Notes: a model not told the origin generated them from the letters alone. 41,198 bases of DNA from Streptomyces albus subsp. chlorinus (GCF_013302895.1 NZ_VJOK01000001.1:3411458-3452655), one strand, 5' to 3'. Shown: positions 32,359 through 41,054, numbered from the stretch's first letter. Translations and numbers: made by a program.

Positions 32359-32468
32359 CGGCCTTACCAAGAGCGCGGCGCTCCGTGAAACAGGGACCGC
32401 GCCCCATAGCCAGAGAGCCCGACGGCCGGCCGGTCGTCGCTCCCGGGCCCAGGAAGGAACTGAACGAA

Positions 32469-33593
32469 GTGAAGCTTCAGCGCACGATCCGGCTCCGCAC
32501 CGCAGCTGTCGGCGCTCTCGTGGTCTCTGGCGCCCTGGTTCTGAGCGCCTGCGGCTCGGACGACAACTCCGGCGGCTCCGGTGGCGAGACCAGCAAGGCC
32601 GCCAGCAACATCAAGTGCGACGGCGAGGGCAAGCTCCTCGCCTCGGGCTCCAGCGCCCAGAAGAACGCCATGGACGTGTGGACGCAGACCTACCAGTCCG
32701 CGTGCGGCAACACGCAGCTCAACTACAAGCCCACCGGCTCGGGCGCGGGCATCCAGGAGTTCCTCCAGGGCAAGACGGCCTTCGCGGGCTCCGACTCGGC
32801 GCTCAAGCCGGACGAGGTCGCCAAGTCCAAGAAGGTCTGCAAGGGCGGGCAGGCCATCGACCTGCCGATGGTCGGCGGCCCGGTCGCCGTCACCTACAAC
32901 GTCAGCGGCGTGGACGACCTGGTGCTGGACGCCGACACGCTGGCGAAGATCTTCGACTCGAAGATCACCAAGTGGAACGACCCGGCCATCAAGAAGCTCA
33001 ACCCGGACGCCAAGCTCCCGGGCACCAAGATCCAGGCGTTCCACCGCTCCGACGAGTCGGGCACCACCGACAACTTCACCAAGTACCTCAACACCGCGGC
33101 CCCCGGCTCCTGGAAGCACGAGCCCGCCAAGGCCTGGGCCGGCAAGGGCGGCCAGGGCGCCGACGGTTCCTCCGGCATCGCCACCAACGTCAAGCAGAAC
33201 GACGGCTCCATCGGCTACGTCGAGCTGTCCTACGCCACCGGCAACGACCTGAACACGGTCAAGCTGGACACCGGCGCCAAGGAGCCCGTCGAGGCCACCA
33301 CGGACAACGCCTCCAAGGCCATCGCCGACGCCAAGGTCGTCGGCCAGGGCAAGGACCTGTCCCTGGAGCTGAACTACAAGACCAAGACCGAGGGCGCCTA
33401 CCCGATCACCCTCGTCACGTACGAGATCGCCTGCGACAAGGGCAACAAGAAGGAGTCGCTGGACGCGACGAAGTCCTTCCTGACGTACACGGCGAGCGAG
33501 GACGGCCAGAAGGCCCTCACGGAGAAGGGCTACGCCCCGATCCCCGACGAGATCATCACCAAGGTCCGCTCCACGGTCGACGGCCTGAAGTAA
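32469..33593 (+). CDS. pstS: Phosphate-binding lipoprotein PstS
   Basis: 374 residues from GTG. Lipoprotein signal with lipobox LSAC (Cys28), then the periplasmic-type binding fold: ASGSSAQKNAMDVWTQTY, GSGAGIQEF, FAGSDSALK and HRSDESGTTDNF supply phosphate-contacting loops. It captures phosphate at the outer membrane face for PstCA. GGAAGG lies about 11 bases before the start. Two hairpins follow before pstC, which would allow more pstS than pstCAB mRNA. Expression should be PhoP-dependent given the boxes upstream. Confidence 0.95.
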   Translation: MKLQRTIRLRTAAVGALVVSGALVLSACGSDDNSGGSGGETSKAASNIKCDGEGKLLASGSSAQKNAMDVWTQTYQSACGNTQLNYKPTGSGAGIQEFLQGKTAFAGSDSALKPDEVAKSKKVCKGGQAIDLPMVGGPVAVTYNVSGVDDLVLDADTLAKIFDSKITKWNDPAIKKLNPDAKLPGTKIQAFHRSDESGTTDNFTKYLNTAAPGSWKHEPAKAWAGKGGQGADGSSGIATNVKQNDGSIGYVELSYATGNDLNTVKLDTGAKEPVEATTDNASKAIADAKVVGQGKDLSLELNYKTKTEGAYPITLVTYEIACDKGNKKESLDATKSFLTYTASEDGQKALTEKGYAPIPDEIITKVRSTVDGLK

Positions 33594-33600
33594 GAGAAAT

Positions 33601-33664
33601 TCCCGCCGCGACGGCGGGAGCCCCGACGGGCGTGGTGGGGGCGCCCCCGGCCGAAGGCCGGGGG
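33601..33664 (+). terminator. Two hairpins between pstS and pstC (partial terminator)
   Basis: Arms TCCCGCC/GGCGGGA (33601-33619) begin 8 bases after the pstS stop; a second hairpin has CCCCCGGCC/GGCCGGGGG with loop GAA (33644-33664). The rest of the 231-base gap shows no gene. They probably lower readthrough or stabilise pstS mRNA. Confidence 0.6.
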
Positions 33665-33824
33665 AGGTGCCGAACGCACCGCCGCCCACCTCACCCATGC
33701 ACAACCGTGCCCCAAATGTCGGCAATTGCCCGGTTGGGCACAACGATCCGGTGCACCGCCAAGGGGCACTCCGCGCAGCAACGCCCAGCGCGCAGCGCCC
33801 CGCACCAGCCAGACCGGAGAAACC

Positions 33825-34793
33825 ATGGCTACCGAAAACCCACCCGCCCCAGCGGGCCCCGCGCGGGCAGCGACCCGCAAGGGTGACCGAATATTCCTGG
33901 GCCTCTCCAAGGGCTCCGGGATAGCCCTCCTGGCGATCATGGCCGCGATCGCCGTCTTCCTCACCTGGCGGGCGGCGCTCGCCATCAGCGCCGACGAGGG
34001 CAACTTCCTCACCACCTTCGAGTGGGACGCCAACGCGACACCGCCCCGCTTCGGCATCGCCGTCCTGGCCTTCGGCACCGTCGTCAGCTCACTGATCGCG
34101 ATGGTGGTCGCCGTACCGATCGCGGTCGGCATCGCGCTGTTCATCTCGCACTACGCGCCCCGCAGGCTGGCGACGCCGCTCGGTTACGTCATCGACCTGC
34201 TGGCGGCCGTGCCCTCGATCGTCTACGGCCTGTGGGGCGCGCTCTTCCTCGTCCCGCACCTGACCGGCCTGTACGAGTGGCTGGACGACTACCTCGGCTG
34301 GACCGGGATCTTCTCCTACGAGGGCGGCGCGGCACGCTCCCTGTTCACGGCCGGGATCCTGCTCGCGATCATGATCCTGCCGATCGTCACCAACGTCTCC
34401 CGCGAGGTCTTCCGGCAGGCCCCGAAGATGCAGGAGGAGGCGGCCCTCGCGCTGGGTGCCACCCGGTGGGAGGTCATCCGCATGTCGGTGCTGCCCTTCG
34501 GCCGCTCCGGCGTCATCAGCGCCTCCATGCTGGGCCTGGGCCGCGCGCTGGGCGAGACGATGGCCGTGGCCACGGTCCTCTCCCCCAGCTTCCTGATCCA
34601 GACGAGCCTGCTGGAGCCGGGCGGCGGCACGTTCGCGCAGAACATCGCCGCGGGCTTCAAGGAGGCCGGCTCCACGGGCCGGGACGCGCTGATCGCCTCC
34701 GGCCTCGTCCTGTTCGTCATCACCCTGCTGGTCAACGGCGCGGCCCGGCTGATCATCGCCCGCCGCAAGGAGTACTCGGGAGCGAACGCATGA
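33825..34793 (+). CDS. pstC: Phosphate ABC transporter permease PstC
   Basis: 322 residues with six predicted membrane helices. The cytoplasmic loop EEAALALGATRWEVIRMSVL contains the EAA motif that contacts PstB, and GRALGETMAVATVLSP is typical of PstC. GGAGA precedes ATG 33825 by 6 bases. Its stop overlaps the pstA start (ATGA), so the two permease subunits are made together. Confidence 0.94.
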   Translation: MATENPPAPAGPARAATRKGDRIFLGLSKGSGIALLAIMAAIAVFLTWRAALAISADEGNFLTTFEWDANATPPRFGIAVLAFGTVVSSLIAMVVAVPIAVGIALFISHYAPRRLATPLGYVIDLLAAVPSIVYGLWGALFLVPHLTGLYEWLDDYLGWTGIFSYEGGAARSLFTAGILLAIMILPIVTNVSREVFRQAPKMQEEAALALGATRWEVIRMSVLPFGRSGVISASMLGLGRALGETMAVATVLSPSFLIQTSLLEPGGGTFAQNIAAGFKEAGSTGRDALIASGLVLFVITLLVNGAARLIIARRKEYSGANA

Positions 34794-35863
34794 GCCAGAC
34801 AGTCATGGCCGACGCCGCCCCGCTCGACGCCGCCCCGGTGGCCGCCACGCTGCGCCAGCCCCGGCTGCCGCGCTGGGCCCCGCTGGGCCTGGCCGCCCTC
34901 GCCGCCGCGCTCGGCATCGGCACCGGCCTGGTGGCGGGGCTCGACAGCCGCATCCAGTGGGGACTGATCGCCGCCGCGGCCTACCTCGTCCTCACGGCGG
35001 TGCTCGCCGGTGCGGTCGAGGGCTCCCGGCAGGCCAAGGACCGGCTGGCGACCAGCTTCATCTGGGTCTCCTTCCTGCTGGCCGTCGTCCCGCTGGCCTC
35101 CCTCATCTGGGAGACCGTCGCCCGGGGCGTGAAGGTCCTGGACGGATACTTCCTGAGCCACTCCATGAACGGCGTCATCACCATGGAGGCCGGCGGCGGG
35201 ATCTACCACGCGCTGATCGGCACCCTCGAACAGGTCGGCCTCGCCACGCTGATCGCCGCGCCCGTCGGGCTGCTGACCGCGATCTACCTGGTCGAGTACG
35301 GCACCGGCCGGCTCGCCAAGGCCGTCACGTTCTTCGTGGACGTCATGACCGGCATCCCCTCGATCGTCGCCGGCCTGTTCATCCTCTCGTTCTGGATCAT
35401 CATCCTCGACTTCGGCTACTCCGGCTTCGCGGGCGCGATGGCGCTGGCGATCCTGATGATGCCGATCGTGGTGCGCTCCACCGAGGAGATGCTCAAGCTC
35501 GTCCCCAACGAGCTGCGCGAGGCGTCGCTGGCGCTGGGCGTGCCGAAGTGGAAGACGATCCTCAAGGTGGTCCTGCCGACCGCGGTCGGCGGCATCACCA
35601 CCGGCATCATGCTCGCCGTCGCCCGTATCGCGGGCGAGTCGGCACCCATCCTGCTGCTGGTCTTCGGCTCGGCGCAGATCAACGCCAACCCGTTCGAAGG
35701 CGCCCAGTCCTCGCTGCCGTACTACGTCTACGAGCAGTGGGCCAACGGCAACGAGCCCTCCTACGACCGCGCCTGGGCGGCCGCCCTGGTGCTGATCGCC
35801 TTCGTCATGATCCTCAACCTGGTCGCCCGCGGTATCGCCCGCTGGAAGGCCCCCAAGCACTAA
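34790..35863 (+). CDS. pstA: Phosphate ABC transporter permease PstA
   Basis: 357 residues. The N-terminal ~65 residues carry two extra hydrophobic segments, as in actinobacterial PstA; six helices follow. The EAA loop is LREASLALGVPKWKTILKVV, and GIPSIVAGLFIL and ARIAGESAPILLLVFGS are family hallmarks. ATG overlaps the pstC stop. It forms the membrane channel with PstC. Confidence 0.94.
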   Translation: MSQTVMADAAPLDAAPVAATLRQPRLPRWAPLGLAALAAALGIGTGLVAGLDSRIQWGLIAAAAYLVLTAVLAGAVEGSRQAKDRLATSFIWVSFLLAVVPLASLIWETVARGVKVLDGYFLSHSMNGVITMEAGGGIYHALIGTLEQVGLATLIAAPVGLLTAIYLVEYGTGRLAKAVTFFVDVMTGIPSIVAGLFILSFWIIILDFGYSGFAGAMALAILMMPIVVRSTEEMLKLVPNELREASLALGVPKWKTILKVVLPTAVGGITTGIMLAVARIAGESAPILLLVFGSAQINANPFEGAQSSLPYYVYEQWANGNEPSYDRAWAAALVLIAFVMILNLVARGIARWKAPKH

Positions 35864-35893
35864 GAGCCCTCCCGACCGAGAAAGGGGCGACCC

Positions 35894-36670
35894 ATGGCCA
35901 AGCGCATCGACGTCAGCGGCCTCTCCGCCTACTACGGCAGCTTCCGCGCCATCGACGACATCTCCATGACGATCGAGCCGCGCTCCGTGACCGCCTTCAT
36001 CGGCCCCTCCGGCTGCGGCAAGTCCACCTTCCTGCGCACCCTCAACCGCATGCACGAGGTCACCCCCGGCGGGCGCGTCGAGGGCAAGGTGATGCTGGAC
36101 GACGAGGACCTGTACGGCACCGGGGTGGACCCGGTCTCCGTCCGCCGCACCATCGGCATGGTCTTCCAGCGGCCCAACCCGTTCCCGACGATGTCCATCT
36201 ACGACAACGTCGCGGCGGGCCTGCGGCTCAACGGCGACTACAAGAAGAGCGAGCTGGACGGGATCGTCGAGAAGTCCCTCAAGGGCGCCAACCTGTGGAA
36301 CGAGGTCAAGGACCGGCTGAACCGGCCCGGCTCCGGCCTCTCCGGCGGCCAGCAGCAGCGCCTGTGCATCGCGCGGGCCATCGCCGTGGAGCCCCAGGTC
36401 CTGCTGATGGACGAGCCCTGCTCGGCCCTCGACCCGATCTCCACGCTCGCCATCGAGGACCTCATCGGGGAACTGAAGTCGCGCTTCACCATCGTGATCG
36501 TGACGCACAACATGCAGCAGGCGGCACGGGTTTCCGACCGCACCGCCTTCTTCAACCTCGCCGAGGTCGGCGCCCCCGGCAAGCTGATCGAGATCGACGA
36601 CACGGAGCGGATCTTCTCCAACCCGTCGGTCCAGGCCACCGAGGACTACATCTCCGGGCGCTTCGGCTAG
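35894..36670 (+). CDS. pstB: Phosphate ABC transporter ATPase PstB
   Basis: 258 residues, standard length. Walker [10 protein letters not shown] (about 36-44), signature [15 protein letters not shown], Walker [14 protein letters not shown] and the switch His in [18 protein letters not shown]. It energises PstCA. GAAAGGGG lies just upstream of the ATG; 30 bases separate it from pstA. It ends the operon at a 10-bp-arm terminator. Confidence 0.96.
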   Translation: MAKRIDVSGLSAYYGSFRAIDDISMTIEPRSVTAFIGPSGCGKSTFLRTLNRMHEVTPGGRVEGKVMLDDEDLYGTGVDPVSVRRTIGMVFQRPNPFPTMSIYDNVAAGLRLNGDYKKSELDGIVEKSLKGANLWNEVKDRLNRPGSGLSGGQQQRLCIARAIAVEPQVLLMDEPCSALDPISTLAIEDLIGELKSRFTIVIVTHNMQQAARVSDRTAFFNLAEVGAPGKLIEIDDTERIFSNPSVQATEDYISGRFG

Positions 36671-36697
36671 GCCCTCCGGCCGGGCCGGCCCTCGACC

Positions 36698-36731
36698 GCC
36701 CGCGGTGCTGCATGGCGGTGCCACCGCGGGC
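36698..36731 (+). terminator. Terminator of the pst operon
   Basis: 10-bp arms GCCCGCGGTG (36698-36707) and CACCGCGGGC (36722-36731) with a 14-base loop, 28 bases past the pstB stop. Confidence 0.75.
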
Positions 36732-36779
36732 TTCCCTGTCGCCCCCTCCCTGTTCTTCCGGGGAGGGGGCACCCCTCGT

Positions 36780-36840
36780 CGTTCCCTGCGGGCTACGGGT
36801 GCGTTTCGTGGTCGCTCGCGCAGTTCCCCGCGCCCCTGAA
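36780..36840. repeat. Dispersed Streptomyces intergenic repeat (GCGCAGTTCCCCGCGCCCCT type)
   Basis: The sequence GTGGTCGCTCGCGCAGTTCC followed by CCGCGCCCCTGA (about 36809-36838) is of the kind I recall occurring many times between genes in Streptomyces chromosomes. Here it lies between the converging pst and pit units. Its origin and role are not established. Confidence 0.5.
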
Positions 36841-36893
36841 TCGCTGCCCCGCAAGCATCGCTGCCCCGCAAGCCCGGGTGCGGGCCGCGAGGA

Positions 36894-37889
36894 TCAGCCG
36901 AAGACGAGCTTGACCGCCCAGTAGATGAGGGCCGCCACGACGGCCGCGGCCGGCATGGTGATGAACCAGCCCAGGATGATGTTCTTGGCCACGCCCCAGC
37001 GCACGGCGCTGACCCGCTTGGTGGCGCCGACGCCCATGATCGCGGAGGTGATCACATGCGTGGTCGAGATGGGCGCGTGGAACATGAACGAGGCGCTGTA
37101 CATCACGGAGGCCGCGGTGGTCTCCGCGGCGAACCCCTGCGGCGGGTCCAGCTCGATGATGCGCCGGCCCAGGGTGCGCATGATGCGCCAGCCGCCCGCG
37201 TAGGTGCCCAGCGACAGCATCGCCGCGCAGACGACCTTGACCCACACCGGGATCTCGTTGTGCTCCTGCACATCGGCGATGGTGAGGGCCATCACCACGA
37301 CGCCCATGGTCTTCTGCGCGTCCTGGAGACCGTGGCCCAGCGCCATGCCGGCGGCCGAGACGGTCTGCGCGATGCGGAAGCCCCGCTTGGCCCGGTGCGG
37401 GTTCGACTTGCGGAACAGCCACATGATCACGCACATGACCAGGTAGCCGAGGCCCAGGCCGATGAGGGGCGAGATGAACATCGGCAGGACGATCTTCTCG
37501 ACCACGCCGGACCAGAAGACCGTGATGCCGCCGGCCAGCGCCGCGCCCACCATGCCGCCGAACAGCGCGTGGCTGGAGGACGAGGGCAGTCCGAAGTACC
37601 AGGTGACGAGGTTCCAGGCGATGGCACCGACGAGCGCGGCGAACAGGACGCCCATCCCCGCGTCGCCGTGCGGGGTCACGATCAGCCCCTCGCTCACCGT
37701 CTTGGCGACGCCGCTGCCGAGGAAGGCGCCCGCGAGGTTCATCACGGCGGCCATGGCCAGCGCGGCACGCGGGGTGAGCGCCCGGGTGGAGACCGACGTC
37801 GCGATGGCGTTCGCGGAGTCGTGGAAGCCGTTCGTATACGTGAAGAAGAGCGCGACACCGACGGTCACGATCAGCGCGAAGGTGTCCAC
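36894..37889 (-). CDS. pit: Low-affinity inorganic phosphate transporter (Pit family)
   Basis: 331 residues with about ten membrane helices. Family motifs GFHDSANAIATSV (about 21-33) and the matching repeat in the second half, FHAPISTTHVITSAIMGVG, are present. Pit proteins symport metal-phosphate with protons. The GTG start lies 6 bases after the DUF47 stop, so the two are coupled. In Streptomyces this pair is known as pitH-type, and phosphate-limited cells repress it through PhoP; no PHO box was identified here. Confidence 0.92.
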   Translation of the reverse strand: MDTFALIVTVGVALFFTYTNGFHDSANAIATSVSTRALTPRAALAMAAVMNLAGAFLGSGVAKTVSEGLIVTPHGDAGMGVLFAALVGAIAWNLVTWYFGLPSSSSHALFGGMVGAALAGGITVFWSGVVEKIVLPMFISPLIGLGLGYLVMCVIMWLFRKSNPHRAKRGFRIAQTVSAAGMALGHGLQDAQKTMGVVVMALTIADVQEHNEIPVWVKVVCAAMLSLGTYAGGWRIMRTLGRRIIELDPPQGFAAETTAASVMYSASFMFHAPISTTHVITSAIMGVGATKRVSAVRWGVAKNIILGWFITMPAAAVVAALIYWAVKLVFG

Positions 37890-37895
37890 GGAGCG

Positions 37896-38516
37896 TCAGG
37901 ACTCCTTGACCGCGATGGTCTCGACGGTGTTGGCCACGTGCTCGAACGCGTCGGCGGCCTCCTCGAGGACGTCCACGACCTGCTTGAGCTTCATGACCTC
38001 GATGGCGTCGTACTTGCCGTTGAACAGGTGGGCGAGCAGCTTGCGGTGGATCTGGTCGGCCTGGTTCTCCAGCCGGTTGACCTCGATCCAGTACTCGGTG
38101 AGGTTGTCCATGGTCCGCAGGTTCGGCATGGCCTCCGCGGTCAGCTCGGCGGCCCGCGAGAGCACCTCGATCTGCTGCTCGACCCCCTTGGGCAGCTCCT
38201 CGATCTGGTAGAGGACGACGAGGTCGACGGCCTCCTCCATGAAGTCCATGATGTCGTCGAGGGAGGACGCCAGATTGTAGATGTCCTCGCGGTCGAACGG
38301 CGTGATGAACGAGGAGTTGAGCTGGTGGAAGATCGCGTGTGTCGCGTCGTCCCCCGCGTGTTCGGCCGCACGCATCCGCTCGGAGATCTCGGTCCGCGCG
38401 GAGGAATCCGCCCCGAGCAGTTCCATGAGGAGCTTGGAGCCGGTCACGATGTTGTCCGCGGAGGCCGCGAACATGTCGTAGAAGCTCGTCTCCCTGGGGG
38501 TCAGACGAAAGCGCAC
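37896..38516 (-). CDS. DUF47 (PhoU-like) Pit accessory protein
   Basis: 206 residues, all-helical, PhoU-like: MRFRLTPRETSFYDMFAASA, REDIYNLASSLDDIMDFMEE with the acidic metal-binding motif and VNRLENQADQIHRKLLAHLF. DUF47 proteins are encoded next to Pit transporters and appear to regulate them. GTG start with AGGA 6 bases upstream; a TAGCAT -10-like box lies about 40 bases before it. It is the first gene of the pit operon. Confidence 0.9.
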   Translation of the reverse strand: MRFRLTPRETSFYDMFAASADNIVTGSKLLMELLGADSSARTEISERMRAAEHAGDDATHAIFHQLNSSFITPFDREDIYNLASSLDDIMDFMEEAVDLVVLYQIEELPKGVEQQIEVLSRAAELTAEAMPNLRTMDNLTEYWIEVNRLENQADQIHRKLLAHLFNGKYDAIEVMKLKQVVDVLEEAADAFEHVANTVETIAVKES

Positions 38517-38644
38517 TGGGGGTCCTCGGGTGCCTCGATGACGGTCTCGTTGATGCTAGGCGCATCATCCGGCCACAGCGAACCGGTGTCCCCCAGTGTC
38601 ACCCATGGAGGCTCGGACACTGAAGCGGGCTCCGAGAAGTCCGG

Positions 38645-38667
38645 TATCATATACCCGCTGGGGGTAT
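38645..38667 (+). promoter_or_regulatory. CsoR operator overlapping the csoR promoter
   Basis: ATACCC (38651-38656), GCTGG, GGGTAT (38662-38667): a perfect copper-repressor (CsoR) type palindrome. TATCAT (38645-38650), a good -10, abuts it. The arrangement indicates autoregulation. Confidence 0.8.
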
Positions 38668-38733
38668 GAGGATCCCGGCGAAACGGCCCCACACCCATCC
38701 CCGCCCGCCCCTCGACCCCACCTGGAGGACCGC

Positions 38734-39102
38734 ATGACGACGCCCCAGACCACGCCGGAGACCCCGGACACCGTGGCCGAAGCCACCTCGGAGTGCTGTT
38801 CGGCACACGCGGCCACGGGCGAGCACGGCTACACCAAGAACAAGGACGCTCACATCAAGCGACTGCGCCGCATCGAGGGCCAGATCCGCGGGCTCCAGCG
38901 CATGGTGGAGGAGGACGTGTACTGCATCGACATACTCACGCAGGTCTCCGCCTCCACCAAGGCGCTCCAGTCCTTCGCCCTCCAGCTGCTGGAGGAGCAC
39001 CTGCGCCACTGCGTCGCCCACGCGGCACAGGACGGCGGCGCCGAGATGGACGCCAAGGTGGAGGAGGCCACCGCCGCCATCGCCCGCCTCCTGCGCACCT
39101 GA
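38734..39102 (+). CDS. csoR: Copper-sensing repressor CsoR
   Basis: 122 residues. Four-helix DUF156 fold: HIKRLRRIEGQIRGLQRMVE. Copper ligands Cys64, His89 and Cys93 have the exact 25- and 29-residue spacings of Mycobacterium CsoR; Tyr63 precedes Cys64. Cu(I) binding releases DNA and derepresses copper export genes, which are not in this window. The N-terminal ~35 residues are unconserved and hold an extra CC pair (21-22). GGAGG is 5 bases before the ATG. Confidence 0.93.
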   Translation: MTTPQTTPETPDTVAEATSECCSAHAATGEHGYTKNKDAHIKRLRRIEGQIRGLQRMVEEDVYCIDILTQVSASTKALQSFALQLLEEHLRHCVAHAAQDGGAEMDAKVEEATAAIARLLRT

Positions 39103-39109
39103 GCGGACG

Positions 39110-39139
39110 CGGCCCGCGCCGCGGCGGGACCGCGGGCCG
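39110..39139. terminator. Bidirectional terminator after csoR
   Basis: 9-bp arms CGGCCCGCG (39110-39118) and CGCGGGCCG (39131-39139), between the stops of two converging genes. Confidence 0.7.
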
Positions 39140-39144
39140 GCGCC

Positions 39145-39375
39145 TCAGCGGGCGGGGCCGGGGACGTCGTCCAGCTCGCAGGCGGCGCGGCGCAGGACCT
39201 CATCGATACGGGCCGCGCTGAGGGGGCCCTCGGCGGCGGAGGCGGCGATCATCAGTTCGCCGCACAGTTCGATCTCGGCCAGCGCCGCGTGATCCTGGTG
39301 GTCCTGCATCAGCGAACGCCGTCCGCAGCGGCCCCCGCGGCCGTCGCCCCTGTCGTCGGGCCTTGGTACAGGCAC
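39145..39375 (-). CDS. Small conserved-looking protein of unknown function
   Basis: 76 residues from GTG 39375; the core is DHAALAEIELCGELMIAASA and RIDEVLRRAACELDD, two amphipathic helices with two Cys. GGGAGGTGAT (complement of 39380-39389) is a near-ideal ribosome-binding site 8 bases before this GTG. However the first 22 residues are Arg/Gly-rich, and ATG 39309 (54 residues) could be the real start if a mini ORF at 39377-39308 is translated first (see findings). I do not recognise a family with known function. Confidence 0.6.
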   Translation of the reverse strand: MPVPRPDDRGDGRGGRCGRRSLMQDHQDHAALAEIELCGELMIAASAAEGPLSAARIDEVLRRAACELDDVPGPAR

Positions 39376-39555
39376 ACGTATCACCTCCCGTGCTGCACGG
39401 ATCCACCGGGCGGAACGCCGCGGCCGGGCCGGAGCCCGGCTTCCCAGCGTAGGGAGTGCCGCACCGTCCGCGCATGGCACTTCCGAACCATTTACCTGAC
39501 GAACGTCCGGGCCCGCCGTGGCCGTCCTCCGGCCCGCCCCCGGCCGAACGGCCGG

Positions 39556-40650
39556 TCAGGGAGCGGCGATCGTGCCCGCCCAGATGTCACCCGGCTCGGG
39601 CCGGGGAATCCGCACCACGGTGCCGAAGGAGTGCAGCGTCGTCGTCGAGGAGACCGTCAGCCCGGCGTCCGGTCCGGCGCCCGGTCCGGCGGACGGCGGC
39701 GTGCCGGGTACGGTCGCCGGGCCGCCGGAGGCGGGGCCGGACGGGGCGGGCGCCGACGGCCCGGAGGGGCCGCCGGCCGCGCCGTAGGTCTGGGCGGCGC
39801 GGGCCGCGTGGGCGGCGAAGGAGAAGCGGTACCGGATCTTCCGCAGCCGCCCCCGCGCGTCGAGATGGGCGTCGAACGGCACCGTACGGCCGAAGAAGCC
39901 CCGCTCCGCCGCGCGCAACTGCCGCCGCGCCCGGGGCGGCGCCGCGGCAGCGGCGCGCTCGATGTCCACCACACCGCTGAAGTGCCACACCCGTGCGCCG
40001 TCCAGCTCGGGAGCGCCCTGGTAGACCGTACGGCGGGCGCCGCGCAGCAGCCGGGCGGCGGTGACCGGGTCGGTGGCCCCGCCCGTCACCAGGTTGCCGT
40101 CGGGCAGGCCGGCCGTCTCCACCCGCACCCACTTGTCGTCCGGGACCCCGGCGCGGTTCCTCATGTAGAGCGCGCCCGGTGTGACCAGCTCGGCGACGGG
40201 CCTGCGCTCCCCAGGCCGCGCCCCGTCCGCACCGGGCGGCAGGACGACGCGGAGCCTGCCGGTGCCGCGCGCCAGATCGAAGACGCCGCGGCCCTCGATG
40301 GTGACCCGGGTGGCACCGCTGACCGTCTCCAGCGCGGTACGCACCCGCGCGGTCCGCGCCCGGGCCAGTGCGTCGGCCGCCGCCAGGACGGCCGCGCTGC
40401 CCGGACGGGAGGGCCCGGCCGCCCGCAGGCCGCCGGTCGCCACCGCCCCGTCCCCGGAGCAGCCGCACAGCACCAGGACCGCGAGCACGGCCCCCGACAC
40501 CGCGGCCGACACCGAGGTCGGCGGCGGCCGGAGTACCGTGCCGTACGGCGGCCGGAGTACCGTGCCGTACGGCGGCCGGAGTACCGTGCCGTGCGGCGGG
40601 GAGCCGGCCGCGCCGTTTCGTGACCGCCGCTCCAGCCGCCCCAGTGTCAT
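39556..40650 (-). CDS. Probable secreted lipoprotein, LppX/LprG-like
   Basis: 364 residues. The hydrophobic stretch SAAVSGAVLAVLVL ends in a lipobox LCGC (Cys64 or so), so it is an anchored lipoprotein. The body (about 85-295) has the repeating beta pattern of LolA/LppX-like lipid carriers: VTIEGRGVFDLARGTGRLRV, ALYMRNRAG, DAHLDARGRLRKIRYRF. A Gly/Pro-rich loop (about 300-335) precedes the end. Unusually, ~45 residues lie before the signal core, including three copies of TVLRPPYG from a 24-bp DNA repeat. GTG codons nearer the core (TSVSAAV) are possible starts. Confidence 0.72.
   Translation of the reverse strand: MTLGRLERRSRNGAAGSPPHGTVLRPPYGTVLRPPYGTVLRPPPTSVSAAVSGAVLAVLVLCGCSGDGAVATGGLRAAGPSRPGSAAVLAAADALARARTARVRTALETVSGATRVTIEGRGVFDLARGTGRLRVVLPPGADGARPGERRPVAELVTPGALYMRNRAGVPDDKWVRVETAGLPDGNLVTGGATDPVTAARLLRGARRTVYQGAPELDGARVWHFSGVVDIERAAAAAPPRARRQLRAAERGFFGRTVPFDAHLDARGRLRKIRYRFSFAAHAARAAQTYGAAGGPSGPSAPAPSGPASGGPATVPGTPPSAGPGAGPDAGLTVSSTTTLHSFGTVVRIPRPEPGDIWAGTIAAP
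40526..40597 (-). repeat. Three 24-bp direct repeats in the lipoprotein N-terminus
   Basis: Units of GGCCGGAGTACCGTGCCGTA plus CGGC at 40526-40549 and 40550-40573, and a third, slightly diverged unit from 40574. They encode TVLRPPYG repeats if the long start is used. Confidence 0.85.
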
Positions 40651-40778
40651 CCGCCGACCCCTCGTTCCGGTCGCTGCCGCACCGGTCGTCGTCGCCGTAC
40701 CGGTTCACCGGCCGGTCCGGATCGACCGGTTCAACGAGACCCGCCAACCGACCGTCACGGCCCCAGTACGGTGGTCAC

Positions 40779-41054
40779 GTGCGAGAGCGAGCCCCCGAAC
40801 ACCAGCCGGACCCCCTCCCCGCCGCGGACGGCATCCCCCACGAGACGTCGCTGAGCGAACGGGGCTCCTTCTGCTCCGCGTCCTGCGCCTGCGGCTGGCG
40901 CGGACCGGCCCGCCGCGCCCGCGAGAGGGCCCGCGCCGACGCCCTCGACCACCAGCAGAGCCACCCGGGCGAGTACCGGTCAGGCCGCCCGGACCATGCC
41001 GCCCGCCCGGACACGGCGGCGCCCCCGCCGGACACTCCGACGGGGGCGCTGTAG
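40779..41054 (+). CDS. Small hydrophilic protein with Cys cluster
   Basis: 91 residues from GTG. The centre reads GSFCSASCACGWRGPARRAR, with C-x3-C-x-C, then ADALDHQQSHPGEYR; this could bind a metal but the family is unknown to me. The ends are Pro/Ala-rich and probably disordered. TACGGT (40767-40772) ends 6 bases before the GTG and there is no ribosome-binding site, so it is leaderless. It diverges from the lipoprotein gene. Confidence 0.65.
   Translation: MRERAPEHQPDPLPAADGIPHETSLSERGSFCSASCACGWRGPARRARERARADALDHQQSHPGEYRSGRPDHAARPDTAAPPPDTPTGAL

Noticed and set aside
32140..32360. c-di-AMP (ydaO-type) riboswitch upstream of the NlpC/P60 gene
   Set aside because: Looked for because such switches precede some Streptomyces cell-wall hydrolase genes; the conserved core sequences were not seen on the minus strand.
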